From Sphingomonas sp. (GTDB taxonomy: Bacteria; Pseudomonadota; Alphaproteobacteria; Sphingomonadales; Sphingomonadaceae), in NCBI RefSeq assembly GCF_025353885.1, contig NZ_JANXNX010000030.1, forward strand, positions 1 to 62,258: a DNA stretch of 62,258 nucleotides, in the 5' to 3' direction. Both the position numbers and the translations under genes were made by a program. The notes beneath the pieces were generated by a model. That model had not been told where the DNA came from. It saw nothing but the letters and a program-made list of their open reading frames with translations, and did no database searches. Every line of letters begins with the position of its first letter. The first letter of the stretch is position 1. Shown one piece after another: positions 35,427 through 43,935 of this stretch.

Positions 35427-36233
35427 ATGACCCGCCTCCACCTCCATCTGGTTTCCGATTCAACCGGTGAAACGTTGGAGACGATGGCAAAGGCGGCATT
35501 AGCCCAATTCGATGGCGTCGAAGTGCTCAAACATTTCTGGCCGATGGCGCGCAGTGAAGGCCATATTGAGCGTGTACTCGGTGAAATCGCGCTCTCGCCC
35601 GGCCTGGTGATGTATACGTTGGTCAACCGCGATCTTCGCCGCAAATTTGAAAATGGATGCCATGCACTGGGGTTGCCAGCGGTTGCTCCCCTCGACGCGG
35701 TCAGCAATGCGCTGTCGAATTTGCTGGGACAGGCGGCAAGCGCGCGCCCTGGTCGCCAGCACGTCCTCGACGCTGCCTATTTTGCACGGGTGGACGCCAT
35801 TCAATTCACGATTGCCCATGATGACGGGATCAACTGGGAGAATTGGGAAGAAGCCGATATTCTGTTGGTTGGTGTGTCTCGGACTTCTAAAACTCCGACC
35901 TCGATCTATCTCGCCAATCGCGGGTTTAAAACGGCCAATTTACCCCTCGTCATCGAATCACCCCCGCCCGGGGTTCTGTTCACCGTGAAAAATCCCCTGA
36001 TAGTTGGCCTGATCACCAGCGCCGAACGCCTTATCCAGATCAGACGAAATAGATTGCTGTCTCTGAACCAGGCTCCCGAGACCGACTATGTTGACGAGCA
36101 AGCCGTGGCGCGAGAGATAGCGTTTGCGCGGCGAATATTTGCCGATAACGAATGGCCGGTGATCGACATGACTCGACGATCGATCGAAGAAGCAGCAGCA
36201 GCCATCATCGCGCTGGTTGGCGAACGTCGGTGA
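35427..36233 (+). CDS. Pyruvate phosphate dikinase / PEP synthase regulatory protein (bifunctional kinase-pyrophosphorylase)
   Basis: A DUF299 protein that reversibly phosphorylates PPDK or PEP synthase to switch it off and on. 268 aa, opening LHLHLVSDSTGETLETMAKA. The P-loop-like site is LVGVSRTSKTPTSIYLANRG. It is the first gene to the right of the predicted origin, as in Caulobacter. The maf gene follows directly, with its ATG 5 bases after the stop. Confidence 0.95.
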   Translation: MTRLHLHLVSDSTGETLETMAKAALAQFDGVEVLKHFWPMARSEGHIERVLGEIALSPGLVMYTLVNRDLRRKFENGCHALGLPAVAPLDAVSNALSNLLGQAASARPGRQHVLDAAYFARVDAIQFTIAHDDGINWENWEEADILLVGVSRTSKTPTSIYLANRGFKTANLPLVIESPPPGVLFTVKNPLIVGLITSAERLIQIRRNRLLSLNQAPETDYVDEQAVAREIAFARRIFADNEWPVIDMTRRSIEEAAAAIIALVGERR

Positions 36234-36237
36234 GGTC

Positions 36238-36828
36238 ATGACGCTAGTCCTTGCTTCGATGAGCGCTGCTCGGCGCGGGATGCTGGCGGCTGCCGGAGTA
36301 CCATTCGAGGCTGTGGCGTCGGGCGTGGATGAGAACAGCGTGAAGGCTTCGCTGAAGGCCGATGGGGTCGATGCGCGCGACCTCGCTGATGCCTTGGCCG
36401 AATTAAAAGCGCTTAGGATTTCAAGGCGCAGGCCAGGGGATATCGTTTTAGGCTGCGACCAGACGCTGTCGCTTGATGATGGCACGATGCTCGACAAGCC
36501 AGGTCGCCTGCTTTCTGAGCAATTGCACTTGCTTTCCGGCAAGACGCATACCCTCTACAGCGCCGTCGTCGCAGTTGAAAACGGCACCCCAATCTGGCGT
36601 AATCTCCAGAAGGCCAAATTAACGATGCGTCGCCTCAGCGACACTTTCATTGCCGACTATGTCGAACAAGAGGGGGAGCAGGTGCGTGATTGTGTGGGTG
36701 GCTACCGCATCGAGGGTTTGGGCGCGCAGCTGTTTACCAAAATCGAAGGCAGCCATTTCGTTATTCTCGGACTCCCTTTGCTCTCTTTGCTCGACTGGCT
36801 CCGGCTCCGCGGCATCATGGCGTCATGA
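36238..36828 (+). CDS. maf: Maf-family nucleoside triphosphate pyrophosphatase
   Basis: Hydrolyses non-canonical or excess nucleoside triphosphates to monophosphates (house-cleaning). 196 aa. The phosphate loop is LVLASMSAARRGML, then VDEN and VLGCDQTLSLDDG with the conserved Asp/Gln, and GKTHTLYSAVVAVE. I start at ATG 36238, with GGTGAGG upstream. It overlaps aroE by ATGA. Whether it favours dTTP/UTP or m7GTP cannot be settled by eye. Confidence 0.93.
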   Translation: MTLVLASMSAARRGMLAAAGVPFEAVASGVDENSVKASLKADGVDARDLADALAELKALRISRRRPGDIVLGCDQTLSLDDGTMLDKPGRLLSEQLHLLSGKTHTLYSAVVAVENGTPIWRNLQKAKLTMRRLSDTFIADYVEQEGEQVRDCVGGYRIEGLGAQLFTKIEGSHFVILGLPLLSLLDWLRLRGIMAS

Positions 36829-37637
36829 ATATGCCGTATGCAGAGGTAATCGGGTCTCCGGTCGCACACACGAAATCCCCGATCATTCATAATTTCTGGC
36901 TGACGAAACTCGGCATAAAGGGAGAGTATCGGGCTATCGAAGTGACGCCCGATGCCTTGGCTGATTTTATCGAAAGGCGAAGCGTTGATCCCGATTGGCG
37001 GGGATGCAATGTGACAATTCCGCACAAGATCACAGTCATGGGGCATGTCGCCGACCCAGGAGACGTCCGCGCTTCGATCGGCGCGATGAATACAATCACG
37101 CGCGATCGGGATGGTTTGGTCATTGGGACGAACACCGATGCCGCCGGCTTCTACGCGCCGATCGCCGACATGGACCTTGCCGGCGAGCTGGTGGCCGTGA
37201 TCGGAAGTGGAGGGGCCGCCCACGCCGTCCTGTTCGCGCTGGCGCGGGCCGGGGTGACCGACGTTGCGCTGCTGGCACGTAACCCGTTGAAGGGGGCGGC
37301 ACTGCTGGCTCGATTCGGGCTGAAGGGTTCGGTGCATAATATTAAGGCAACCCTTCCGCCGGTCGCTCTGCTGGTCAATGCAACCTCGCTCGGAATGACA
37401 GGTCAGCCGCCGTTAAAAATTGACCTGTCACCGCTTCTGGACGATGCGGTTGTCTATGACCTTGTCTACGCACCGCTGCAAACGCAGTTGCTGGCGGCAG
37501 CCGAATCTCGTGGCCTAGCGACGGTCGGAGGGCTGGACATGCTGGTCGGGCAGGCGGCCTTCGCCTTCGAACTGTTTTTTGGTGCGTCACCTCCGCGTGA
37601 CTGCGATGACGAGCTGATGGCCTTGCTGACCAAATGA
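36825..37637 (+). CDS. aroE: Shikimate dehydrogenase
   Basis: Reduces 3-dehydroshikimate with NADPH in aromatic amino-acid synthesis. 270 aa: the substrate motif VIGSPVAHTKSPIIHN at the N-terminus, the catalytic lysine in NVTIPHKITVM, GTNTDAAGF, and the NADP fold AVIGSGGAAHAVLFAL. The start ATG 36825 is within the maf stop region (ATGA). The C-terminus carries GLDMLVGQAAFAFELFF. coaE overlaps its end. Confidence 0.95.
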   Translation: MNMPYAEVIGSPVAHTKSPIIHNFWLTKLGIKGEYRAIEVTPDALADFIERRSVDPDWRGCNVTIPHKITVMGHVADPGDVRASIGAMNTITRDRDGLVIGTNTDAAGFYAPIADMDLAGELVAVIGSGGAAHAVLFALARAGVTDVALLARNPLKGAALLARFGLKGSVHNIKATLPPVALLVNATSLGMTGQPPLKIDLSPLLDDAVVYDLVYAPLQTQLLAAAESRGLATVGGLDMLVGQAAFAFELFFGASPPRDCDDELMALLTK

Positions 37638-38227
37638 TGATCGTGGGGCTGACCGGTTCGATAGGGATGGGGAAATCCACGATTGCCGCGATGTTTCGCG
37701 AGTTTGGTGTGCCGGTGTTCGATGCCGACGCCGTTGTCCACGTGCTCGAAGGGCCGGGTGGTGGATTGGTGGATGCAATCGAGGCGTCTTTTCCAGGCAC
37801 TACCAGTGATGACGGCGTCGATCGCGTTAAACTCGCGGCGGAGGTATTCGGTGATGATGGGGCACTGCAAAGGCTCGAGGCCATCGTTCACCCGGCGATT
37901 GCCGAGCAACGCGCGCGCTTTCTGGAAGCGCATTCCAATGCGTCGATCGTGGTATTCGACATCCCTCTTCTTTTTGAAAAAGGCGGTAATCTGACGGTCG
38001 ACAAGGTCATCGTCGTTTCCGCGCCAGAGTCTACACAGCGGGCTCGCGCGTTGACACGCCCGGGAATGACGGTCGAAAAATTCGAGCAGATCAAGGCACG
38101 CCAAACGCCCGATGCCCGGAAGCGCGCGCTTGCCGACTATGTGATCGACACGAGCACCACCCTGGCGGTCACGCGGACCCGCGTGAAGCAAGTCCTTGCT
38201 TGTCTCGTTTCGTCGCAAGGCCGATAA
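37634..38227 (+). CDS. coaE: Dephospho-CoA kinase
   Basis: Phosphorylates dephospho-CoA, the last step of coenzyme A synthesis. 197 aa; P-loop MIVGLTGSIGMGKSTIAAMF at the N-terminus, VFDADAVVHVL with the catalytic Asp, VHPAI and the lid VFDIPLLFEKGG. ATG 37634 overlaps the aroE stop; the neighbouring ATG 37637 is equally possible. dnaQ follows after 8 bases. Confidence 0.95.
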   Translation: MMIVGLTGSIGMGKSTIAAMFREFGVPVFDADAVVHVLEGPGGGLVDAIEASFPGTTSDDGVDRVKLAAEVFGDDGALQRLEAIVHPAIAEQRARFLEAHSNASIVVFDIPLLFEKGGNLTVDKVIVVSAPESTQRARALTRPGMTVEKFEQIKARQTPDARKRALADYVIDTSTTLAVTRTRVKQVLACLVSSQGR

Positions 38228-38235
38228 GACTGGGT

Positions 38236-38979
38236 ATGCGCGAGATTGTCTTTGATACCGAAACCACCGGGCTGGACCATCGCCAAGGCGACCGCGTCGT
38301 TGAAATCGGGTGCGTCGAACTGATCAACCGGGTCGAGACCGGGCGGACCTATCACGCCTATTTCAATCCGGGCATGGCGATGCCGAGTATTGCCGAACAG
38401 ATCCACGGGCTGAGCGACATTTTTCTGTCTGACAAGCCCGAGTTTCATGAAACGGTTGAGGACCTTCTCGATTTTCTCGATGACAGTCCGCTGATCGCTC
38501 ATAACGCGATGTTCGACTGGGGCTTTCTCAACCACGAACTCGGCGAGTGCGGGCGGATGCACATTCCGTTGTCGAGGATCATCGACACGCTGGCGATGTC
38601 GAAGACGCGGCACCCTGGCGCCAAGCACAGCCTTGACGCGCTTTGCAATCGCTATGGCGTCGATCGCAGCCAGCGCGTGAAGCATGGCGCACTCCTTGAT
38701 GCTCAATTGCTTACCCAGGTCTATGTCGAACTGACGGGCGGTCGACAGATTGGGCTAGAGATCGGATTTCAGGAACAGCCCCGGATGCAGACCCTAATTC
38801 AGGCCAGTGTGCCGATGGCCCTCAATGGACGTCGTCCCCGTTTTCATACGGTTTCCGACGATGAACGCACACGTCATCGTCTTTTCGTCACGCGCCTTAT
38901 CGATCCCTTATGGGCCCAGGGCGATAGTTGGCACGAACATGCGTCTCAGAGCGTTGATGCGAGAGCCGACACCGCATAG
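38236..38979 (+). CDS. dnaQ: DNA polymerase III epsilon subunit (proofreading exonuclease)
   Basis: The 3'-5' editing exonuclease of the replicase. 247 aa. The DEDDh motifs are visible: Exo I EIVFDTETTGLDH, Exo II LIAHNAMFDWGFL and Exo III with the catalytic His and Asp, KHGALLDAQLL. I start at ATG 38236 (MREIVFDT); the in-frame extension upstream overlaps coaE and is not family-like. It ends the ppsR-maf-aroE-coaE-dnaQ run. Confidence 0.96.
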   Translation: MREIVFDTETTGLDHRQGDRVVEIGCVELINRVETGRTYHAYFNPGMAMPSIAEQIHGLSDIFLSDKPEFHETVEDLLDFLDDSPLIAHNAMFDWGFLNHELGECGRMHIPLSRIIDTLAMSKTRHPGAKHSLDALCNRYGVDRSQRVKHGALLDAQLLTQVYVELTGGRQIGLEIGFQEQPRMQTLIQASVPMALNGRRPRFHTVSDDERTRHRLFVTRLIDPLWAQGDSWHEHASQSVDARADTA

Positions 38980-39016
38980 GCTGTCGTAGTTGCCGTTGTT
39001 CAAGGAGTCGAACCCA

Positions 39017-39610
39017 ATGGAAATTCGTGTATCTGGCCATCAGGTCAACACCGGTGATGCACTACGCGCACACGTCGACGAGCGACTTCAGGGTATTGCC
39101 CATAAATATTTTGCGCGTGCGATCGCCGCCCATGTCACATTCGGGCGCGGTCCTCACGACAACGGGTTTTCGTGCGATATCGTCGCTCACGTCATGCAGG
39201 GACTCATCCTTAAGGGGTCGGGAAGCGCGATGGACGCCCACCCAGCGTTCGATGCGGCTGCCGAAAAGATCGAACGCCAGTTGCGCCGCTACATGCGCCG
39301 ACTGAAGGACCACAAGGGGGGTGGTGCCCAGGAACAGGAACCCTATGAGCCCGTCGAGTCGGGTTATCAGGCCGGGTACACCGTTTTTCAATCGAACGAC
39401 GAAGACGGCGAGGTAAGCGATTTTCCTGCAATTGTCGCCGAAACGCGCGTCGATGTACCCGATGCAAGCGTGTCGGACGCGGTCATGATGCTCGACTTGC
39501 GCAACACCAATGCCCTGCTTTTCAAAAATAGTGGGACGGGATCGTTTAATATGGTCTATCGGCGCGGCGATGGCACGATTGGATGGGTGGAACCGCAGCG
39601 CGCGGCATAA
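39017..39610 (+). CDS. hpf: Ribosome hibernation promoting factor (long HPF)
   Basis: Dimerises idle 70S ribosomes into 100S particles in stationary phase. 197 aa. The N-terminal ribosome-binding fold begins MEIRVSGHQVNTGDALRAHV, and after a linker the C-terminal dimerisation domain reads VSDAVMMLDLRNTNALLF and SFNMVYRRGDGTIGWVEPQ. ATG 39017 has AAGGAG 12 bases upstream. ptsN follows after 39 bases, a common proteobacterial neighbour pair. Confidence 0.95.
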   Translation: MEIRVSGHQVNTGDALRAHVDERLQGIAHKYFARAIAAHVTFGRGPHDNGFSCDIVAHVMQGLILKGSGSAMDAHPAFDAAAEKIERQLRRYMRRLKDHKGGGAQEQEPYEPVESGYQAGYTVFQSNDEDGEVSDFPAIVAETRVDVPDASVSDAVMMLDLRNTNALLFKNSGTGSFNMVYRRGDGTIGWVEPQRAA

Positions 39611-39649
39611 TCTCCCAATCCAACCGGCGATACCCGATTCGGACTAGAT

Positions 39650-40117
39650 ATGAACGACTTGATTGATTTTCTTCGACCCGGCGCTGTGGTTGCAGCGCTT
39701 GCGGTTCCCAATAAGAAGGTGCTGTTCCAGCAATTGGCAACTTTGGCCGATACGGCGCACGGGGTCGATGCGACGCTTGTCGTGGAGCGGCTTACCGAGC
39801 GGGAACGACTGGGGTCGACCGGCTTCGGTGGCGGTATCGCGATTCCGCACGGCAAGATCGAAGGTCTTGATCGCGTGGTGGGCGTCGTCGCACAACTCGC
39901 TGATCCGATTGACTTTTCGGCAATCGACGACCTTCCCGTCGATCTCGTCTTCATGCTCTTGTCACCCGTCGATGCCGGGGCGGATCACCTAAAGGCCTTG
40001 GCCCAAGTCAGCCGTGCTCTCCGGGACAAGACATTGGTCGCAAAGTTGCGCGGAGCCGCCAGCGACGATGCCCTGTTTGCCCTGTTCGCAGCGGGCGAAA
40101 CGCGCGATGCAGCCTGA
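39650..40117 (+). CDS. ptsN: PTS IIA-like nitrogen-regulatory protein (EIIA-Ntr)
   Basis: The terminal phospho-acceptor of the nitrogen PTS, which regulates potassium transport and stress responses through protein contacts. 155 aa with the phosphorylated histidine at residue 67 in GGIAIPHGKIEGLD. There is no rpoN or HPr kinase next to it here. The downstream thioesterase starts inside its last codons (ATG 40107). Confidence 0.95.
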   Translation: MNDLIDFLRPGAVVAALAVPNKKVLFQQLATLADTAHGVDATLVVERLTERERLGSTGFGGGIAIPHGKIEGLDRVVGVVAQLADPIDFSAIDDLPVDLVFMLLSPVDAGADHLKALAQVSRALRDKTLVAKLRGAASDDALFALFAAGETRDAA

Positions 40118-40568
40118 CGGGCAGAGCGGGGCAAGCGCGCACCATCGTGCACTTGAGTCGCTTTACCGTTCTGCACCGATCAATACCCTGTTCCCCTCGA
40201 CACTCGAAATCGTTGAGGATGGTTTTGCCCGGATAAGCTTTTTCGTGGGCACCGAACATTATCATGCGGCTGGTGCGGTTCATGGCACCGCTTATTTCAA
40301 GATGCTCGACGATGCTGCTTTTTATGCGGTGAACAGCCTGGTCACTGATCGCTTTATCCTCACCACCGCCTTCAACCTGTTATTCACAAAGCCGCTGAAA
40401 GCCGGGATGGTAATCGCCGAAGGTCGCTGGATCAGCGGACAACGTCGGGTATTCGTCGCCGATGCCCGCCTAATCGATAGCGATGGCGAGGAAGCCGCTC
40501 GGGGAACCGGGACGTTCATGCGATCGGGAATTCCGTTATCCACTCTCCCGGGATATGCCTGTAAATGA
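40107..40568 (+). CDS. PaaI-type hotdog-fold thioesterase
   Basis: 153 aa. A single hotdog domain with GAVHGTAYFKMLDDAAFYAV, where the small-residue/His and Asp positions match PaaI-like acyl-CoA thioesterases, then FNLLFTKPLKAGMVIAEG. The substrate is unknown. I chose ATG 40107 (MQPDGQSG), which overlaps the ptsN end by 11 bases; the extra upstream frame is ptsN read out of frame. The DUF1491 gene starts in its stop codon. Confidence 0.85.
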   Translation: MQPDGQSGASAHHRALESLYRSAPINTLFPSTLEIVEDGFARISFFVGTEHYHAAGAVHGTAYFKMLDDAAFYAVNSLVTDRFILTTAFNLLFTKPLKAGMVIAEGRWISGQRRVFVADARLIDSDGEEAARGTGTFMRSGIPLSTLPGYACK

Positions 40569-40906
40569 CGCCGCGGCTCACGAGCGCGATGCTGGTGAGC
40601 AGTTTGATCCGGCTGGTGGACCAGGCCGGCGGAAGCGCCACGGTGTTGAAAAAAGGGAATTCTGGTGCGGGTGCGATATTGCTCTACTGTTCGGAGCGCG
40701 GTCGTTTTACGTCACTTCAGGAGCGGGTGCTGACTGGCACCGGATGCTATTTGTGGCAGCCGATTGGGCCTGACGCGACTCATCCAGTTAATGAAATTGA
40801 TGCATATCTTGCCCGTCGCAGGGAACGGGACGGTGATCTATGGTTAATAGAACTGGACATCGCAAATGCCGAACGGTTCGCCGCTGAAACGATTGCGATC
40901 GATTGA
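40565..40906 (+). CDS. DUF1491 family protein
   Basis: 113 aa, small and soluble. LVSSLIRLVDQAGGSATVL, the YLWQPIGP block, and the closing DLWLIELDIANAERF are the DUF1491 pattern, an alphaproteobacterial family without known function. It overlaps the thioesterase gene by ATGA. The 165 bases after it show no gene or terminator I can support. Confidence 0.88.
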   Translation: MTPRLTSAMLVSSLIRLVDQAGGSATVLKKGNSGAGAILLYCSERGRFTSLQERVLTGTGCYLWQPIGPDATHPVNEIDAYLARRRERDGDLWLIELDIANAERFAAETIAID

Positions 40907-41071
40907 CTCTTTTGCGCTGCACAATGACAGGGCCCTCTTTCCAAATGCGATACCGCTGAACGTTTCGGGTTTTAGGAACGCCGGCGGACCGTAGTCGGAA
41001 GGATGATCAGGGCCGATAAGTGTTTGAATTGCCCAGTGTAAGATCGTCCAGCCGCTTAATTTGAAGACCAG

Positions 41072-41716
41072 ATGCCAATTGTTTCCCGAGCCGTAAACTT
41101 TGCGGTAATTGCATTTTGCGCGGTTGTCGCGATGGGCGGCATACCTGCAGGCACGGCCTCGGGCGCAATGTTCTATCCTCAGTCGATTCCATTGACCTCG
41201 CTGCCACCGGCCCCTGCGGTTGGGACGGCATCGACAGACGGGATGGTTACTGACGATGGGACGGTCATCACGCCGGTCTTGGTACCTACTATCCAGGCTC
41301 CCCCGGCGTCCCTTTCGGCACTCGTTGACCGTTATTCCGATGATGACGCCGTAGCGGGTGGTGAGCTTAACTGCCTTGCGACCGCGGTGTATTTCGAATC
41401 AAAAGGCGAACCGCTTGCCGGGCAACTCGCCGTGGCGCGGGTGGTGATGAATCGGTCGCGGTCGGGCCGCTTCGCATCCACCATTTGTGGCGTGGTCAAG
41501 CAGCCCAGCCAGTTCTCCTTCGTGCATGGCGGCGGTTTCCCTGTTGTCCGGAGCAATTCGATGTGGCGCAAGGCGGTCGGCGTTGCGCAAGTCGCGATAA
41601 AGGACCTTTTCGCAAGCCCTGCCCCCGACGCGCTATACTTTCACGCCAGGCATGTTTCGCCACGTTGGAACAAACGCCAAATCGCCATGGTCGGAAATCA
41701 TCTTTTCTATCGCTGA
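41072..41716 (+). CDS. Secreted cell-wall hydrolase (SleB/Hydrolase_2 family)
   Basis: 214 aa. The N-terminus (AVNFAVIAFCAVVAMGGIPA) is a signal peptide or anchor, a Pro/Ser/Thr-rich linker follows, and the C-terminal ~125 residues form the SleB-type domain: LNCLATAVYFESKGEPLAGQ with the catalytic Glu, then VVMNRS and FSFVHGG. SleB homologues cut peptidoglycan. In alphaproteobacteria they probably act in wall remodelling rather than spore germination. Confidence 0.87.
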   Translation: MPIVSRAVNFAVIAFCAVVAMGGIPAGTASGAMFYPQSIPLTSLPPAPAVGTASTDGMVTDDGTVITPVLVPTIQAPPASLSALVDRYSDDDAVAGGELNCLATAVYFESKGEPLAGQLAVARVVMNRSRSGRFASTICGVVKQPSQFSFVHGGGFPVVRSNSMWRKAVGVAQVAIKDLFASPAPDALYFHARHVSPRWNKRQIAMVGNHLFYR

Positions 41717-41765
41717 TTGATTGACCGGTCTTTTATCCGTTCACGTCTCGTTCTATCGTTGATCG

Positions 41766-42251
41766 ATGCAGATTAATGTTGTCGATGTCGAGGATATTGC
41801 CGCAGCCGTTACCACCGCAGAGGTGGTTCGCGGCACGGCGCGGCTGCTGTTACACCATGATTGCCTGACAGTTACCGAGGTTTCGTTGGGCAACGGTCGG
41901 CGTGCCGATTTGATGGGCCTTTGTCCCAAGGGTCTGGTGACGATTGTCGAGGTGAAGACATCACGAGCGGATTTGCTGGGGGATGCCAAATGGATCGATT
42001 ACCTTGACTATTGCGACCGCTTTTTTTGGGCGGTTCCCTTGTCGCTGAGCAGTCTTCTGGACCGCCCCGAAATGCTCCCCGACCGCGCCGGGCTCATCAT
42101 TGCAGACCGTTACGACGCGGCCATCGTGCGGGAGGCCACATCGGTGCCATTAGCGTCATCGCGTCGCCGAGCCGAGACCTTGCGCTTTGCGCGCCGCGCT
42201 GCCCGTCGCCTGCTCGGAGATCTTGATAACGGAGTCACCGTCGCGACTTAG
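41766..42251 (+). CDS. MmcB-family DNA-repair putative nuclease
   Basis: 161 aa. A PD-(D/E)XK-like core is visible: RRADLMGLCPKGLVTIVEVK supplies the Asp and the Glu-x-Lys. MmcB was defined in Caulobacter as an SOS-regulated repair protein with this fold. The protein also has the long C-terminal arginine-rich helix (SSRRRAETLRFARRAARRLL). No LexA box is obvious upstream by eye. Confidence 0.85.
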   Translation: MQINVVDVEDIAAAVTTAEVVRGTARLLLHHDCLTVTEVSLGNGRRADLMGLCPKGLVTIVEVKTSRADLLGDAKWIDYLDYCDRFFWAVPLSLSSLLDRPEMLPDRAGLIIADRYDAAIVREATSVPLASSRRRAETLRFARRAARRLLGDLDNGVTVAT

Positions 42252-42850
42252 TTCGGCCCGATTGCAGCTTTGGCCCGCGGACGCGCTTCGTCGAGCGTCT
42301 TCAGGATTAACGAAGCCCGCGGATCGCGAACGGCATAATCGCGTGCCGACATGCCGGCCCCGGTATCGTGCTTTGACGGACTTGCGCCCGCGGCCAGCAG
42401 CATTTTCACCGTCGTCATGTCGCGGTTCTGCACTGCGCGGATCAGCGGTGTTTCCCCGCCGTTGTTCGCCATATCGACTGACGCGCCGCGTTGCAGGAGC
42501 AGGGAAATGCCCTCTGCCCAGCCGATCTGGGTCGCAAGAAAGAGCGAGGTATTGCCCTGGCCATCGCGCAAATTGGTATTTGCCCCCTTCGAAAGAAGAA
42601 AATTCAGCCACACGATGTCGCGCCCCTTCGTGACAATATGCAAGGCGGCCTCTCCCGTTGCAGCGTCGCGCGTGTCAATGACGATCGGGCCCGATCCCGG
42701 CGTGGAAATAAGCTCGGTTACCTTGGCTCCGTCGCGATCCTTGACAGCCTTCAGGAAATTAAATCCTCCACTGAACTGGGCATAGGCCGCAGTTGGCAGC
42801 AGAAGCGCCGCCGCCAGCAAGGGACCAACCACCCGAAAAGCCATTCTCAT
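42248..42850 (-). CDS. Secreted ankyrin-repeat protein
   Basis: 200 aa with signal peptide RVVGPLLAAALLLPTAAYAQ. Three to four ankyrin repeats follow: GEAALHIVTKGRDIVWLNFL, GNTSLFLATQIGWAEGISLL and GETPLIRAVQNRDMTTVKML, each with the T-P/A-L helix start. A periplasmic protein-binding role is likely; no partner is suggested by the neighbours. It converges with mmcB (4-base overlap of ends) and diverges from sco1. Confidence 0.87.
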   Translation of the reverse strand: MRMAFRVVGPLLAAALLLPTAAYAQFSGGFNFLKAVKDRDGAKVTELISTPGSGPIVIDTRDAATGEAALHIVTKGRDIVWLNFLLSKGANTNLRDGQGNTSLFLATQIGWAEGISLLLQRGASVDMANNGGETPLIRAVQNRDMTTVKMLLAAGASPSKHDTGAGMSARDYAVRDPRASLILKTLDEARPRAKAAIGPN

Positions 42851-42922
42851 TCTGTATCACCCGGTAAGTGCTGCACGTCCGTCTTGCGCAGCCCGCACTA
42901 AAACCGCAAGGCTGGCCGTGTC

Positions 42923-43501
42923 ATGAACAAGCTTGCCACTCTCTTGCTGTGCGTGCTGATTGCCGGATGCATTCCGACCGCCGCGCCAAAGCCCCCGCTT
43001 GAAGGTGCCCGGATTGGTGGCCCGTTCGTGCTCACCGACCAGAATGGACGGCAGGTCAGCGATCGGGATTTCGCTGGACGTTACCGGATCGTATATTTCG
43101 GTTACACATTCTGTCCCGATGTTTGCCCGACCGACGTCGCCAATCTGATGCATGGCTGGCAATTATTCGGAAAGACCAACGCCGCGCGCGCCGACAGGAT
43201 TCGCAGCATCTTCATCACCGTTGACCCCGCGCGTGATACCCCCGAAACGCTGAAGGCATTTACCGCCAACTTCGATCCGCGTCTTGTTGGCCTGACCGGC
43301 TCGCCGCAGGCCATCGCCGCGGTGGCAAAGGCTTATGGGGTTGCCGTGCAGATACAGAAGCCGACCTCTCCTGGTGTGTATTTCGTCGACCATACTAACG
43401 CGGCCTATCTAATGAACCCCGATGGCAAGCCGCTGGCGCTGTTGCCATCGGACGGAACACCGCAGGCCATTGCCGACGAACTGGGCAAATGGGTCAGGTA
43501 A
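42923..43501 (+). CDS. SCO1/SenC copper-binding protein
   Basis: 192 aa, a membrane- or lipid-anchored thioredoxin-like protein that delivers copper to the CuA site of cytochrome c oxidase. The lipobox-like LLCVLIAGCIPT is at the N-terminus. The copper ligands are in FGYTFCPDVCPTDVANLM (CxxxC) and the distant His in VYFVDHTNAAYL. The YcgN gene begins inside its last codons (13-base overlap). Confidence 0.93.
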   Translation: MNKLATLLLCVLIAGCIPTAAPKPPLEGARIGGPFVLTDQNGRQVSDRDFAGRYRIVYFGYTFCPDVCPTDVANLMHGWQLFGKTNAARADRIRSIFITVDPARDTPETLKAFTANFDPRLVGLTGSPQAIAAVAKAYGVAVQIQKPTSPGVYFVDHTNAAYLMNPDGKPLALLPSDGTPQAIADELGKWVR

Positions 43502-43935
43502 AGGTGCGCTTTTGGGAAACCACGCCGCTCGATCAACTCGATCGCGCGCAGTGGGAAGCCCTATGCGACGGCTGCGGGAAATGCTGCATCCACAAGCTGG
43601 AGGATGAGGATACGGGAGAGATGTTTCCGACCAATGTCGCCTGCAAGTTGCTCAACCGGCATAGCGCCCAATGTTCGGACTATCCCCATCGTCACCAGTT
43701 CGTGCCCGAATGTATCCGCCTGACGCCCGCCAAGCTGGACGACCTCGACTGGCTGCCTCCGACCTGTGCCTATAAATTGCGGGGCGAGGGAAAGCCGTTG
43801 CCGGGTTGGCACCATCTTAACACCGGCGATCGCGAAAGCGTTCATGTCGCCGGGATGTCTGTCCGCGGGTGGACGATTTCGGAATCCGACGCCGGCGACC
43901 TCGAATACCATATTGTCGACCGCGATGATCTTTAG
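43489..43935 (+). CDS. YcgN/UPF0260 family cysteine-cluster protein
   Basis: 148 aa. Eight cysteines in a YkgJ/CxxCxxCC-type pattern: CDGCGKCCIHKLEDEDTG at residue ~25, then CKLLNRHSAQCSDY, CIRLTPAKLDD and PPTCAYKL. The cluster may bind iron or zinc; the function of the family is unknown. It overlaps the Sco1 gene and the YgjP-type peptidase, so all three are translationally linked, consistent with a metal-handling theme (inference). Confidence 0.9.
   Translation: MGQVKVRFWETTPLDQLDRAQWEALCDGCGKCCIHKLEDEDTGEMFPTNVACKLLNRHSAQCSDYPHRHQFVPECIRLTPAKLDDLDWLPPTCAYKLRGEGKPLPGWHHLNTGDRESVHVAGMSVRGWTISESDAGDLEYHIVDRDDL

Noticed and set aside
36690-36824. N-terminal extension of AroE into maf
   Set aside because: The 45 codons are maf read in another frame; the conserved AroE N-terminus starts at ATG 36825.
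37730-37750. CCACGTGC near coaE as a third parS
   Set aside because: Only the CACGTG core matches; the flanking arms of the 16-bp palindrome are absent.
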